From: JAJRAG01 sp050010535
GTDB taxonomy: Archaea > Thermoplasmatota > Thermoplasmata > Methanomassiliicoccales > JACIVX01
Direction of reading: 5' to 3'
DNA length: 64,000 bases
Assembly (NCBI GenBank): GCA_050010535.1
Contig: JBEKKT010000001.1
Coordinates: 1 to 64,000, forward strand
The notes beneath the pieces were generated by a model that saw only the letters and a program-made list of their open reading frames with translations, searched no databases and had not been told where the DNA came from. How positions within the stretch are numbered: position 1 is the first letter of the stretch; each line of letters starts with the position of its first letter. The translations under genes were made by a program, and so were the position numbers. Positions 54,657-62,960 of the stretch are shown in pieces.

Positions 54657-56174
54657 ATGGCGAAGAGATTCGAATGTCCTAGATGCGGCGCCGGTGTAAG
54701 ACCTGACGATACACAATGTGGGCGCTGCGGCGAGGTCCTTGTCGAGGAGGACGGCATTGAGACTAGATCCACCCAGTTGCCTTCGACGGTAACAGTTGAG
54801 AAGGTAATTAGTGAGGAGCAGACATCGATACGTCTCGGACAGTCTGACTACCTTTCGATCTCAAGGCAGAAGAAGCTTCTTGAAGAAAGAGAACTCGATC
54901 TCGTAAGGCGAAGCAAGGAGCTCGCCGACAGGGAAACCCAGATCCTAGCATCGATTGAAAACCTCGAGAAAGATACGAAATCACTGGAGGAATCGGTCAG
55001 GAGGTTCGAGGCCGACGACATGGGTCTTAGAGAAAGGGAGGAAGCCCTGAAGGAGAAAGAAGCGGAGTTGGAAGCGCTGGCGGCGAAGCTCGACAAAGGC
55101 ATGAAGGATCTGGAGACGTGCAATCGGGCCGCTGAGGACAATGCACTCGCGTCGGAAGGACTCGATAGACTGTTCACTCTCCGAGAGGACTGCGAGAGGA
55201 CGCTCAGAGAAGATAGAAAGCGCCTCCGAAAGCAGGTCGAGGAAGATCTGAAGGCTCGCCTCGAGAGAATGGATCAGATGGAGGAGCAGCTCAAAGCCGC
55301 CCCGGCCAGTCTGGGAGAGAAGGAGGCGGCGGAAGGGAGAGTCTCGGCCGTTGCCTTCGGCGTGAGATCTGAGAGCGAAGCAATCGACGATGCTACCATA
55401 CGGAATCTGATCCGGGACATCGATAAGGAGCTCAGAGAACAGGTCGCATCAGCACCAAAGGGAACGAAAGAACAGAGAATACAGACCCACATCGAGAAGT
55501 TGGATGCGATTCTCGACGGCGGGATACCCTCGCACTATATCGTTCTGTTGAACGGCACGGCCGGGTCTATGAAGTCGACGATCGCCTATCACATGCTGCA
55601 CTACAACGCTGTCAAGAATGGGATCAGGGGAATGTACTTCTCCCTCGAGCAAACGAGGGATTCATTGATACGTCAGATGGAGCACCTCGGAATGCTGAGA
55701 GAAGAGTCGAAAGAGAACATGATGGTCGTCGACATGGTTGATCTCAGAAAATCGATGAAGGAAAAAGAAGGAGACTGGCGCGACATCCTCCTGAGATATG
55801 TGAAGAACGTCTACGCCAAGAAGAGCTTCGATCTGTTCGTATTAGATTCGCTCGAGTCGTTCAAAGCGCTGACGGAATTCGAACTCACGAGGTCTGACCT
55901 CAAGGACCTCTTCGACTGGTTCAATTCGATGAACCTGACAACACTACTGATCTCCGAGAGGACCATGGACTCTCTCCTTGAGGAAGAAGAGGACGAGTTA
56001 TATCTGGCCGACGGGGCCATCGACCTCATTATGAAGGAGGTCGAACACGGCAAGGTCCAAAGGTGGCTAAGGTGCATGAAGATGAGGGGCGTCAACGTCG
56101 ACACACGGTACTACGCTTTTTATCACGACGTGGAACAGTTCAACCTTTCGGTGCCCCTGGTCGGGACATCCTGA
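54657..56174 (+). CDS. KaiC-like ATPase 2 with zinc ribbon and coiled coil
   Basis: Protein of 505 aa. Residues 1-30 hold a zinc ribbon (CPRCGAG, CGRCGE). Residues about 70-240 are a charged coiled coil (for example LREREEALKEKEAELEALAA). The C-terminal 230 residues are the KaiC-like domain, P-loop NGTAGSMKSTI (again Met before Lys), SLEQTRDSLIRQMEHLG and LFVLDSLESFK. The layout suggests a scaffold that joins a partner-binding head to a KaiC-type ATPase. It starts 15 bp after gene 1, in the same direction. Confidence 0.8.
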   Translation: MAKRFECPRCGAGVRPDDTQCGRCGEVLVEEDGIETRSTQLPSTVTVEKVISEEQTSIRLGQSDYLSISRQKKLLEERELDLVRRSKELADRETQILASIENLEKDTKSLEESVRRFEADDMGLREREEALKEKEAELEALAAKLDKGMKDLETCNRAAEDNALASEGLDRLFTLREDCERTLREDRKRLRKQVEEDLKARLERMDQMEEQLKAAPASLGEKEAAEGRVSAVAFGVRSESEAIDDATIRNLIRDIDKELREQVASAPKGTKEQRIQTHIEKLDAILDGGIPSHYIVLLNGTAGSMKSTIAYHMLHYNAVKNGIRGMYFSLEQTRDSLIRQMEHLGMLREESKENMMVVDMVDLRKSMKEKEGDWRDILLRYVKNVYAKKSFDLFVLDSLESFKALTEFELTRSDLKDLFDWFNSMNLTTLLISERTMDSLLEEEEDELYLADGAIDLIMKEVEHGKVQRWLRCMKMRGVNVDTRYYAFYHDVEQFNLSVPLVGTS

Positions 56175-56210
56175 AGCGTGTGGAAATCAGATTTGCGAGA
56201 CAGCGACGAA

Positions 56211-56220
56211 AAATTAAATA
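56211..56220 (+). promoter_or_regulatory. TATA box of KaiC-like ATPase 3 gene
   Basis: AAATTAAATA, 35-44 bp before the ATG at 56255. The third gene probably has its own promoter as well as read-through. Confidence 0.5.
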
Positions 56221-56254
56221 GCCTCAGACCACTTAACCGCTATCCGGGAGGATA

Positions 56255-56974
56255 ATGACAGCGCAGATCGAGCGGGTGCGGACGTTCATTCACAATTTTG
56301 ACGAAAACCTGCAAGGGGGAATACCGAAAGGCCAGGTGGTTTTGATTACCGGCACCCCGGGCACGATGAAATCCTCCCTCGCGTATAGCATTCTCTACAG
56401 GAACGCGCTCGAGAACAAGATCAAGAGCGTGTACATGACCCTCGAGCAATCGAGAGAGAACCTCATACAACAGATGGCGACGATGGGAATGGACGATGAG
56501 GCTGTGAAGGAGTATGTCCACGTTCTGGACCTGGGCCTTATAAGGAAAAGCCTGACGCAGATCAGTGCGAAGGGGACTTGGCTTCAGGTCTTCAAAATGT
56601 ATGCGGACAGCCTGAAGCACAGCATTGGATACGAGATCCTAATCCTGGACTCGCTGGATGTCCTTGAGATGGCCGCGCAGATGGGCGAGAGTCGACGCAC
56701 GGAGCTGTTCTACCTGTTCGAATGGCTCAGGAATCTGGGTATCACATCCTTCCTGATCTCCGAGACTTCGCCGGAAGCGATGCTCGAGAACAAGTATGAC
56801 GAAGGATACCTGGCGGACGGTGTGATAAGCCTCAAACTTCAGGAGATTGGCGAGACGGACATTCAGAGACGCATAAGGGCGGTCAAACTGAGAAGCACGA
56901 ACCACAAGACCGGATACTTCTCTCTCCTGTTCAGTGACGGAGTGTTCCGCGCGACCCAGGTAATAACGGAATAG
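56255..56974 (+). CDS. KaiC-like ATPase 3
   Basis: Protein of 239 aa and a close relative of gene 1 in this array: P-loop TGTPGTMKSSLAY, TLEQSRENLIQQMATMG, ILILDSLDVLEMA and the C-terminal RRIRAVKLRSTNHKT. Genes 1 and 3 look nearest to one another, with gene 2 a longer fusion between them. A role in signalling or surface-structure control is known for some archaeal KaiC-like proteins (ArlH, GvpD), but no flagellar or gas-vesicle genes are near. Confidence 0.82.
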   Translation: MTAQIERVRTFIHNFDENLQGGIPKGQVVLITGTPGTMKSSLAYSILYRNALENKIKSVYMTLEQSRENLIQQMATMGMDDEAVKEYVHVLDLGLIRKSLTQISAKGTWLQVFKMYADSLKHSIGYEILILDSLDVLEMAAQMGESRRTELFYLFEWLRNLGITSFLISETSPEAMLENKYDEGYLADGVISLKLQEIGETDIQRRIRAVKLRSTNHKTGYFSLLFSDGVFRATQVITE

Positions 56975-57028
56975 ACGGTTCGGCGGCGGTCTGAAGATGG
57001 AACGCGTTAGCCAGATAATACCGTCAAA

Positions 57029-57038
57029 GATTAATAGC
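57029..57038 (+). promoter_or_regulatory. TATA-like box of tRNA-Val
   Basis: GATTAATAGC, 25-34 bp before the tRNA 5' end. Confidence 0.4.
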
Positions 57039-57062
57039 AGGTAGATGTTTTTCCGATTTCAA

Positions 57063-57135
57063 GGGCTCATGGTCTAGCGGTTATGACGTTTGCCTCACAC
57101 GCAGAAGGTCGCCGGTTCGAATCCGGCTGAGCCCA
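57063..57135 (+). tRNA. tRNA-Val (anticodon CAC)
   Basis: A 73-nt cloverleaf: acceptor GGGCTCA/TGAGCCC with discriminator A, D arm around GTCTAGCGGTTATGAC, anticodon stem TTTGC/GCAGA with loop CTCACAC, and T arm GCCGG-TTCGAAT-CCGGC. No intron, and CCA is not encoded. Confidence 0.95.
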
Positions 57136-57448
57136 CTTTTGACCCTCTGGCATTTTCTCAATCAGGCAGAATTGAAATTCTCAGACAGGGGGCCAACCAT
57201 TGGCATATAAGTCGATTCGTTCCGCACCGATATGCAAGCGTGAGTGCAGCATTCAATCAACTAGATTTCGGTATTGAGTCGAATGATGATTACAACTGGG
57301 GCTAGAGTTGTGTCTGATAAAAGTCCACTTCCCTATTTGTTAAAAGATGTTATCAATTGGGTCAAGACTTATTTCCTGACCGAGGTGTGGTTCCCGATGA
57401 AAGTTCACGGGAGATGCCACCCTTGCAATATCAGAAATGGGTTTTTCG

Positions 57449-57501
57449 GTGCGATAAGTGTCGCTTATCGCACAGGTATATCCGCTACCGAGTAGCGGAT
57501 A
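57449..57501. repeat. Two adjacent perfect 10-bp hairpins
   Basis: GTGCGATAAG-TGTCG-CTTATCGCAC (57449-57473) and TATCCGCTAC-CGA-GTAGCGGATA (57479-57501) are perfect inverted repeats five bases apart, 314 bp after tRNA-Val. They could fold in RNA or mark a recombination or element end. Confidence 0.75.
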
Positions 57502-57998
57502 TGATAGATTGGTTTCCCAACATTGCTGTGGGATGCGACCGCGAGATAACAGGTTGTTGGTTCTCGCTCGACCGCGGTGGAAATTCGATACGACCTTGTA
57601 ATAGTGCGGGCTCTTGCGACGATTCTCAAGAAGAGATCATGATTGCGGTCAACACTGTTAAAAAATGGCGGGGTCACTTAGCATCTCTCGCTAATGTATG
57701 GATCTGTGCCTCAGGGCCCAGCCTCGGAAAGTGCATCAGATCGGCCTACTAGTGTCCCTGGCCGAATGGGAATCGACATCACCCATCTTGCCATATCCAT
57801 CATGGAACATAGGACGGTATGTAATGAGGATGAAGCCGATGCTGATGGGGATGGAAGTGACTCCGATGCCTAGCGAGTTCAACGTATCGAATGTCTCGAG
57901 AATTACCACTCTCGGGCCGGTAACGATGAGCATGGCAAGAGTTTTATCACAAGATCTTGTTACGACACCGAAAACGGGTGCTGTTTCTGAAGACGAGG

Positions 57999-59057
57999 AT
58001 GGCGATAATCGGGGGATTCCTTGGAGCGGGCAAGACGACTCTGGCAACGAAGATCGCTGCGCAACTCAAGAGAATGGATAAGTCAGTCGCGATAATCACA
58101 AACGACCAAGGCGAGGCTTTAGTCGACACGCAGTATTCAAAGTCGCTTGGCTTTGACGTCTCCGAGGTGCTTCGCGGATGCTTCTGCTGCAGGTTCCCAG
58201 ACTTCCTGAGGAGTGCGAGAACGCTTGTGTCATCCACCAGGCCCGACGTCATACTCGCCGAGCCAGTCGGAAGCTGCACGGACCTACTTGCGACCGTCGT
58301 CGCACCCTTGAAGGCGATATACCCTGATGAGTTTGAAGTCTCCCCGTTGATGATACTCGTCGACTCGACTAGACTTCTGTCAGAAGTCATCGATTCAAAG
58401 ACCCCCGGGGATTACCTCCGGAGGCACCAGATCGAGGAGGGCGAGATTGTTGTTCTCTCCAAGACGGATAGGATCCCATATGATCGCATCGAGGAACTCA
58501 AGGACATAATCCACAAGATCAATCCAAAGGCAACAATCGTTCCCTATTCCTCGATCACTGGGGAAGGGCTCGGCGAATTGACCAAGAACGTCTCCTCGAA
58601 CAAGATCAGCACGAATCGTCCCGTCGAGATAGACTACGACATCTACGCCGCTGCCGAAGCGGAGCTGGGCTGGTACAATGGCAGCTTCAATCTCACGCTC
58701 CCAGACAAGACTGATACATACGACATGGCCATGAGGGTCCTGAGGTCCGTATCAGATGAATACGAAGCGGATGACGTCGCTCATGTCAAACTCATGCTCA
58801 TCTCGGAAACCAATTCACTAAAGATGAGCTTGGTCTGCCAGAGTGTGAACGTCGACGGTGTCAAAGGATCGAGATATGGAAAAGGACCCTCTTCACTGAT
58901 TGTCAACGCAAGGATCGTTTCCTCCCCTGAGAAGCTAGAGGACGTCGTCAGGAAGGCGGTCACGTACTCCTTGGAACATCTCGGTCTGTTGGCTGACAGC
59001 TTTGAGGACGATTCATTTTCCCCATCTCGCCCCCAGCCAACACATAAGATGAGATGA
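57999..59057 (+). CDS. CobW/COG0523-type GTPase (metallochaperone-like)
   Basis: G3E-family P-loop GTPase of 352 aa: GGFLGAGKTTLATKIA (Walker A), ITNDQGEALVDT, the metal-binding GCFCC motif, ILAEPVGSCTD and SKTDRI for guanine recognition. COG0523 proteins deliver metals; relatives act beside corrinoid methyltransferases. The C-terminal 130 residues are the usual extra domain. The start is put at the ATG at 57999 (MAIIGGFLG); the TATA-like GTTTTATCAC at 57941-57950 agrees. Confidence 0.82.
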   Translation: MAIIGGFLGAGKTTLATKIAAQLKRMDKSVAIITNDQGEALVDTQYSKSLGFDVSEVLRGCFCCRFPDFLRSARTLVSSTRPDVILAEPVGSCTDLLATVVAPLKAIYPDEFEVSPLMILVDSTRLLSEVIDSKTPGDYLRRHQIEEGEIVVLSKTDRIPYDRIEELKDIIHKINPKATIVPYSSITGEGLGELTKNVSSNKISTNRPVEIDYDIYAAAEAELGWYNGSFNLTLPDKTDTYDMAMRVLRSVSDEYEADDVAHVKLMLISETNSLKMSLVCQSVNVDGVKGSRYGKGPSSLIVNARIVSSPEKLEDVVRKAVTYSLEHLGLLADSFEDDSFSPSRPQPTHKMR

Positions 59058-59212
59058 AACGAGTCATCGGGCGATATATTCGCAAGTGTTTTCCGACACA
59101 GATTCTCGATTCCTCAGAGACGATACCGCGACTTCGAACGATTCTGAAATCACGTCCCAATCGTGATAACTACGCTTTAGGAGCACAGAGGCAGCGTATT
59201 TCCCGTCGAGAA

Positions 59213-59265
59213 CGCGATTTTTCTGAAAAAACTTAAATACTGACATCACATAAGTGAAAATCGCG
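59213..59265. promoter_or_regulatory. Inverted repeat flanking the promoter of the Lrp-type gene
   Basis: CGCGATTTT (59213-59221) and its exact reverse complement AAAATCGCG (59257-59265) flank the TATA box ACTTAAATAC (59231-59240). The second arm lies near the expected transcript start. This is the layout of an autoregulated Lrp/AsnC promoter. Confidence 0.5.
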
Positions 59266-59283
59266 TCTGGCGAGGGGGGTTGT

Positions 59284-59727
59284 ATGGTCACCGTGGACGA
59301 GATGAATCGCAGGATTCTCAGGCTCCTGGCGACAAACGGTAAGATGACATACAACGACATAGCCTCCAACCTGCGCAGATCGCCTTCCACTGTCAGAGAT
59401 CGCATAAGGCGACTGGAAAACGAGAAAGTCATCCTAGGTTACGTAGCGGTGGTCAACACGGAGCGAACCGGGATGAAGTCCGACGCTATCGTTTTCGCAA
59501 ACCCAACGGAAAGCGTAACAGTTGAGACCCTGAAGAAGCTTAGGGACATCCCTGGCGTCATGGAAGTCTTGTCGGTCAGCGGGGACAGAATGCTACTAAT
59601 CCGAATCCACGCGCCGGACAATAGGTCCCTTGAGGACATCATCGCCAACAAGATCATTCCGTTGGGTCTGAAAGACGTCGAGGTTCAGATAGTTCTCGAA
59701 TCGGTGATGCGATTCCCTGGCGTGTGA
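59284..59727 (+). CDS. Lrp/AsnC family transcription regulator
   Basis: Protein of 147 aa. N-terminal winged HTH: MNRRILRLLATNGKMTYNDI, then ASNLRRSPSTVRDRIRRLE. C-terminal RAM (effector-binding) domain: DAIVFANPTESVTVETLKKL, VMEVLSVSGDRMLLIRIHAP. It would form dimers or octamers and respond to an amino acid. The ATG at 59284 follows a GAGGGGGG site and fits the TATA box; a GTG at 59254 is less likely. Confidence 0.88.
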   Translation: MVTVDEMNRRILRLLATNGKMTYNDIASNLRRSPSTVRDRIRRLENEKVILGYVAVVNTERTGMKSDAIVFANPTESVTVETLKKLRDIPGVMEVLSVSGDRMLLIRIHAPDNRSLEDIIANKIIPLGLKDVEVQIVLESVMRFPGV

Positions 59728-59853
59728 TCTTGACAAGCGCCGATTTCTTAAGACTGGGTCTGAAACGCTAGATTCCAAGGCGCTCCTCATAAAGTCCATT
59801 AGGCATCGGCGAGAAAGGGTTCTTATACCCCAGGGGATTGGGGTAATCCCGTA

Positions 59854-60462
59854 ATGAAGAAGAAAGCCTTGGAAATGCAGCTCCAGAGAATCTCTCCATT
59901 GACAAACCCCAGCGTGCAGCTGGAGCAGTACTCGACTCCTGCGTCCATAGGAGCGGACGTGTTGTTCGAGGCTCTCTCGCGCGGAGACATCGAAGGGAAG
60001 GACGTACTAGACCTTGGGTGCGGGAACGGTATTTTCGCCATTGGAGCCGCGCTGCTCAGGTCCAGAACGTCTATCGGAGTCGATCTGGATCCATCAGCCC
60101 TTCGTCAGGCGAGGAGAAATGCGAACGATTTGGGGGTGGACGTCGAATTTGCAAAGGCCAATGCCGGAAGATTCTCGGCCAAAGCGGACACTGTCGTAAT
60201 GAATCCCCCGTTCGGGGCGCAGAACAGAGGAGCCGACCGCCCCTTCCTCCTCACCGCCATGTCTGTCGCAGAGGCCGTATATTCAATCCATATGGCCGAA
60301 ACGGAGGACTTTTTATTAAGGACCGTCAGGGACTCGAGATTTCGCGTGGATTTCCAGAAAAGGTATAAATTCGAGATACCTCATATGTTTGCTTTCCACA
60401 TGAAGATGAAGAAGAATGTCGAGGTCATGTTGCTATGCATTCGAAAACTGGGTGACCGATGA
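59854..60462 (+). CDS. METTL5-like N6-adenine rRNA methyltransferase
   Basis: Class I methyltransferase of 202 aa with LEQYSTPASIGADVLFEAL at the N-terminus, SAM motif VLDLGCGNGIFAIGA and the catalytic NPPF (VVMNPPFGAQNRGADRPFL), the pattern of METTL5 and its archaeal homologs that modify an adenine of small-subunit rRNA. The stop overlaps the Csl4 start by ATGA, joining it with an RNA-processing gene. The exact target base is inferred from family. Confidence 0.88.
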   Translation: MKKKALEMQLQRISPLTNPSVQLEQYSTPASIGADVLFEALSRGDIEGKDVLDLGCGNGIFAIGAALLRSRTSIGVDLDPSALRQARRNANDLGVDVEFAKANAGRFSAKADTVVMNPPFGAQNRGADRPFLLTAMSVAEAVYSIHMAETEDFLLRTVRDSRFRVDFQKRYKFEIPHMFAFHMKMKKNVEVMLLCIRKLGDR

Positions 60463-61022
60463 TGAAGGAGAAAAGGAATGTTCTACCAGGAGAAGAGGTG
60501 GCCGTCGTCGAGGAGTTCATACCTGGTGAGGGGACCTACGAGGAGAATGGAATGATCTTCTCTGCTCTGCTCGGCGAGCTTGAGCTTGATCACGATGAGA
60601 AAATCGCAAAGGTCGTCGCAAAAAATCCTCCGGTGACATTGAAGGTCGGAGACAGCGTCTTCTGCGAGATCACTGACGTCCGGAACAGCATGGCAATATG
60701 CGAGGTCGTAGCCGTTGAGGGTGAGGAGAGGACCGTCGCAGGCGATACTAACGGCACGATTCATATATCGAAGGTGTCGTCCGAATATACCCAAGAGGTC
60801 GGAAAGGAGCTAAGACCCAGCGATATCATCAGGGCGAAGGTGCTGCAGGTCAAACCGTCGATACAGCTTTCGACCGTCGGCCCGCATCTAGGGGTCGTGA
60901 GAGCGCTCTGCAAGCAGTGCCGCGCGCCGTTGAAGAAGAAAGGCAAGGGACTATACTGTGAGACATGCGATCGGACCGAATACCGCAAGACCTCGGACGA
61001 CTTCAACGACGTGAAGTTTTGA
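60459..61022 (+). CDS. csl4: Exosome complex RNA-binding subunit Csl4
   Basis: Protein of 187 aa. Order: N-terminal exosome domain (VLPGEEVAVVEEFIPGEGTYEE), central S1 RNA-binding domain (PPVTLKVGDSVFCEITDVR... GTIHISKVSSEY) and a C-terminal zinc ribbon with CKQC and CETC. It caps the archaeal exosome core. Start ATG at 60459 or 60462; the first overlaps the upstream stop. The core subunits Rrp41/Rrp42 are not in the window. Confidence 0.95.
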   Translation: MMKEKRNVLPGEEVAVVEEFIPGEGTYEENGMIFSALLGELELDHDEKIAKVVAKNPPVTLKVGDSVFCEITDVRNSMAICEVVAVEGEERTVAGDTNGTIHISKVSSEYTQEVGKELRPSDIIRAKVLQVKPSIQLSTVGPHLGVVRALCKQCRAPLKKKGKGLYCETCDRTEYRKTSDDFNDVKF

Positions 61023-61125
61023 ACAACCAGAATTTCATTCCAAGATGGCTTGCTGGCTATCACATTCTTACACTACGGGAAAAAGAATATATCTGTAATC
61101 GATGTTAGACAGGCGCAGGGAGTGC

Positions 61126-61308
61126 ATGACAAAGACCACAGAGGACTTAGTTCGCGAAGTGAACGACTTGAGAAACGAACTGAAACAGATGAGAGAGATC
61201 GTGAACATGCTCTTCAACATAGTCGTGGAAGCAGAGAGCGATGAGGAAGACGACTATGCAACCTCAATCGGACTCGGAGGAGTCGATCAGCCCCGGTTCA
61301 ACAATTAG
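61126..61308 (+). CDS. Small acidic coiled-coil protein
   Basis: Protein of 60 aa. Residues 5-38 form a probable coiled coil (DLVREVNDLRNELKQMREIV), followed by an acidic tail (AESDEEDDYATS). No family recognised. A TATA-like GAATATATCT (61085-61094) lies 32 bp before the ATG, so I consider it real. Confidence 0.55.
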   Translation: MTKTTEDLVREVNDLRNELKQMREIVNMLFNIVVEAESDEEDDYATSIGLGGVDQPRFNN

Positions 61309-61467
61309 AATACATTCCCTAGGTTTATTGCCAGCACCGCGGTGCCAGTTTCCTGGCGTGCCGTGCAGCGGCGTGATTCGGCTTTTGTGCTGATTCGGTA
61401 TTCGCTTCCCGAAATCTTGGCAATCTGCAGAACGAGCCCCTGCCATTCCTGCCGCCAGGAACCCGAA

Positions 61468-61477
61468 GCTTATAGGG
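61468..61477 (+). promoter_or_regulatory. TATA-like box of the ThiI-like gene
   Basis: AGCTTATAGG, 29-38 bp before the GTG at 61506. Confidence 0.45.
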
Positions 61478-61505
61478 ACAGAGGCCGTTGAGGACTTGAG
61501 AAACT

Positions 61506-62147
61506 GTGAATCGGCTCAAAGTCGTCTGCCTCCTTTCCGGAGGTATCGATTCCCCTGTCGCAGCATCTCTGATGGGCAGAAGAGGAGCGGACGTGATTCT
61601 CCTCCATATGGACAACAGTCGAGATGAGGAGGATTCTTCGATGGAGAAGGCCAGGGACCTCGCGCATATCATTGGTGACTCCATAGTAGGGAACGTTACT
61701 CTTTACATTGCACCCCACGGCAGGAACCAGAAAAAGATATCGGAGACCTGCAGAAAGGGGTTCCAGTGCGTGCTATGCAAGATGCTTATGCTAAGAGTCG
61801 CGAAAGGACTATGCGGGCTCGTCGACGCTGACGCCATTGCCACCGGAGAATCACTCGGACAGGTCGCGTCCCAGACGCTGTGCAACATAAGGGTAGAGCA
61901 GCACGGACTCGATTTCCATGTGCTGAGGCCCCTCATCGGACTGGACAAACTGGAAATCGAGGCGATCGCCAAGGAGATAGGAACCTACGATATATCGATT
62001 CGGACCGCCGCCCCTTGCCACTTCGTGCCGAGCAAACCGGTGACGATGGCCAGAATAAGCAAGATCGCAGAGGAGTGCGCGAGAATCGATGTCGAGGAGA
62101 TGATCAACCACGCCCTAGAAAACAAGAGAGAGATCCCTTTGAGCTAG
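61506..62147 (+). CDS. ThiI-like PP-loop protein without THUMP domain
   Basis: Protein of 213 aa with the PP-loop LLSGGIDSPVAASLMGRRG and ThiI-type GESLGQVASQTLCNI. Full ThiI (tRNA 4-thiouridine synthase) has NFLD and THUMP domains ahead of this part, about 170 aa, and these are missing here. A CVLCKMLMLRVAK segment gives a Cys pair and a further Cys is in RTAAPCHFVP. It could thiolate tRNA with a separate THUMP partner, or another substrate. GTG start; TATA at 61468-61477. Confidence 0.8.
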   Translation: MNRLKVVCLLSGGIDSPVAASLMGRRGADVILLHMDNSRDEEDSSMEKARDLAHIIGDSIVGNVTLYIAPHGRNQKKISETCRKGFQCVLCKMLMLRVAKGLCGLVDADAIATGESLGQVASQTLCNIRVEQHGLDFHVLRPLIGLDKLEIEAIAKEIGTYDISIRTAAPCHFVPSKPVTMARISKIAEECARIDVEEMINHALENKREIPLS

Positions 62148-62173
62148 AAGCAAGAACACTTCTTGCGAAATGA

Positions 62174-62434
62174 TTAATCACGGAACATGGACTTGGTGAC
62201 CCGGTCGATATACTTCGCCTGGACGATCGAGACGTAAAGAGTGCTCTTCCCGACTGGGATCCTGATATCCGTATCTTTCGGAGCCTTCATTTCGATAGGG
62301 AGTATCACTGGGCCATAGCAGGAGGTCGAGACCCTATAGTCCTTACCATCCTTCATCATGAAATCAATGACCTCTCTGTCGACCTTGATCTCCTTCATGT
62401 AGTACTGCGCATTGGGAAGGGCGTATATAATCAT
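62174..62434 (-). CDS. Small conserved-looking protein
   Basis: Protein of 86 aa, beta-rich, with no family recognised: MIIYALPNAQYYMKEIKVDR, then KAPKDTDIRIPVGKSTLYVS. The start is set at ATG 62434, since an AT-rich box (62461-62470) stands 27 bp upstream; sequence further upstream belongs to the divergent gene. Third-base composition resembles the neighbouring genes. Confidence 0.5.
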   Translation of the reverse strand: MIIYALPNAQYYMKEIKVDREVIDFMMKDGKDYRVSTSCYGPVILPIEMKAPKDTDIRIPVGKSTLYVSIVQAKYIDRVTKSMFRD

Positions 62435-62492
62435 AACCCGCGAATCGCCAAAGGAGGAATAGTATTTTACTACGGCCACTGATTGCCTAAGA

Positions 62493-62960
62493 GTGAAGCT
62501 GGTCCTCGACACTTCAGCACTTTTCTCGATGCAGGATTTGCCTCCAGACACGGAGGTGCACACGACTCCCAGCGTGATAGGGGAGATGGAGAAGTATGAG
62601 GACAAAAGAACTGAATACTGGGAACATGCGCTGAAGATATCCCATCCCGGGGCGGATACGCTTAAGCGGGTCAAGGACGCGGCTGAGAAGACCAGAGATC
62701 TCTCTAGGCTCTCCCAGACCGATATGGAGATACTCGCTCTTGCGCTGGACCTGGGAGCAACCGTATTGACGGACGACTACTCGATCCAGAATCTTGCGAA
62801 GTACATGGGTATCGAGTACAAGACTGTCAGATTGAAGGGGATAAGGAAACTCGTCAAATGGAAGCTCAGATGCACTGGTTGCGGAAGGATCTGGGACAGG
62901 GAGTACAAGGAGTGTCCCGTTTGCGGGAGCCCTTTGAAAACCTCACGATCAAGGAAATGA
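62493..62960 (+). CDS. nob1: Nob1-like rRNA maturation endonuclease
   Basis: Protein of 155 aa: PIN nuclease domain (LVLDTSALF with the first catalytic Asp, SQTDMEILALALDLG, VLTDDYSIQNLAKYMG) followed by a C-terminal zinc ribbon (CTGCGRIW...CPVCGSPL). Nob1 trims the 3' end of 16S rRNA. GTG start at 62493. The AT-rich box GTATTTTAC near 62461 may serve both this gene and the divergent small gene. Confidence 0.93.
   Translation: MKLVLDTSALFSMQDLPPDTEVHTTPSVIGEMEKYEDKRTEYWEHALKISHPGADTLKRVKDAAEKTRDLSRLSQTDMEILALALDLGATVLTDDYSIQNLAKYMGIEYKTVRLKGIRKLVKWKLRCTGCGRIWDREYKECPVCGSPLKTSRSRK

Larger units (their letters stand above)
56975..57998. other. tRNA-Val region with a gene-poor accessory stretch
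   Basis: About 1 kb holding tRNA-Val, then 800 bp with two perfect hairpins and no firm gene. A plus-strand frame (57357-57752) has a segment with Cys-x-x-Cys (FRCDKCRLSHRYIRY); a minus-strand frame (57736-57933) would encode a short hydrophobic peptide. Neither has a clear start signal. The CobW promoter (57941-57950) is at the right end. Confidence 0.45.

Noticed and set aside
57736..57933. Small hydrophobic gene on the minus strand
   Set aside because: The only TATA-like element nearby fits the divergent CobW gene and is too close to this start.
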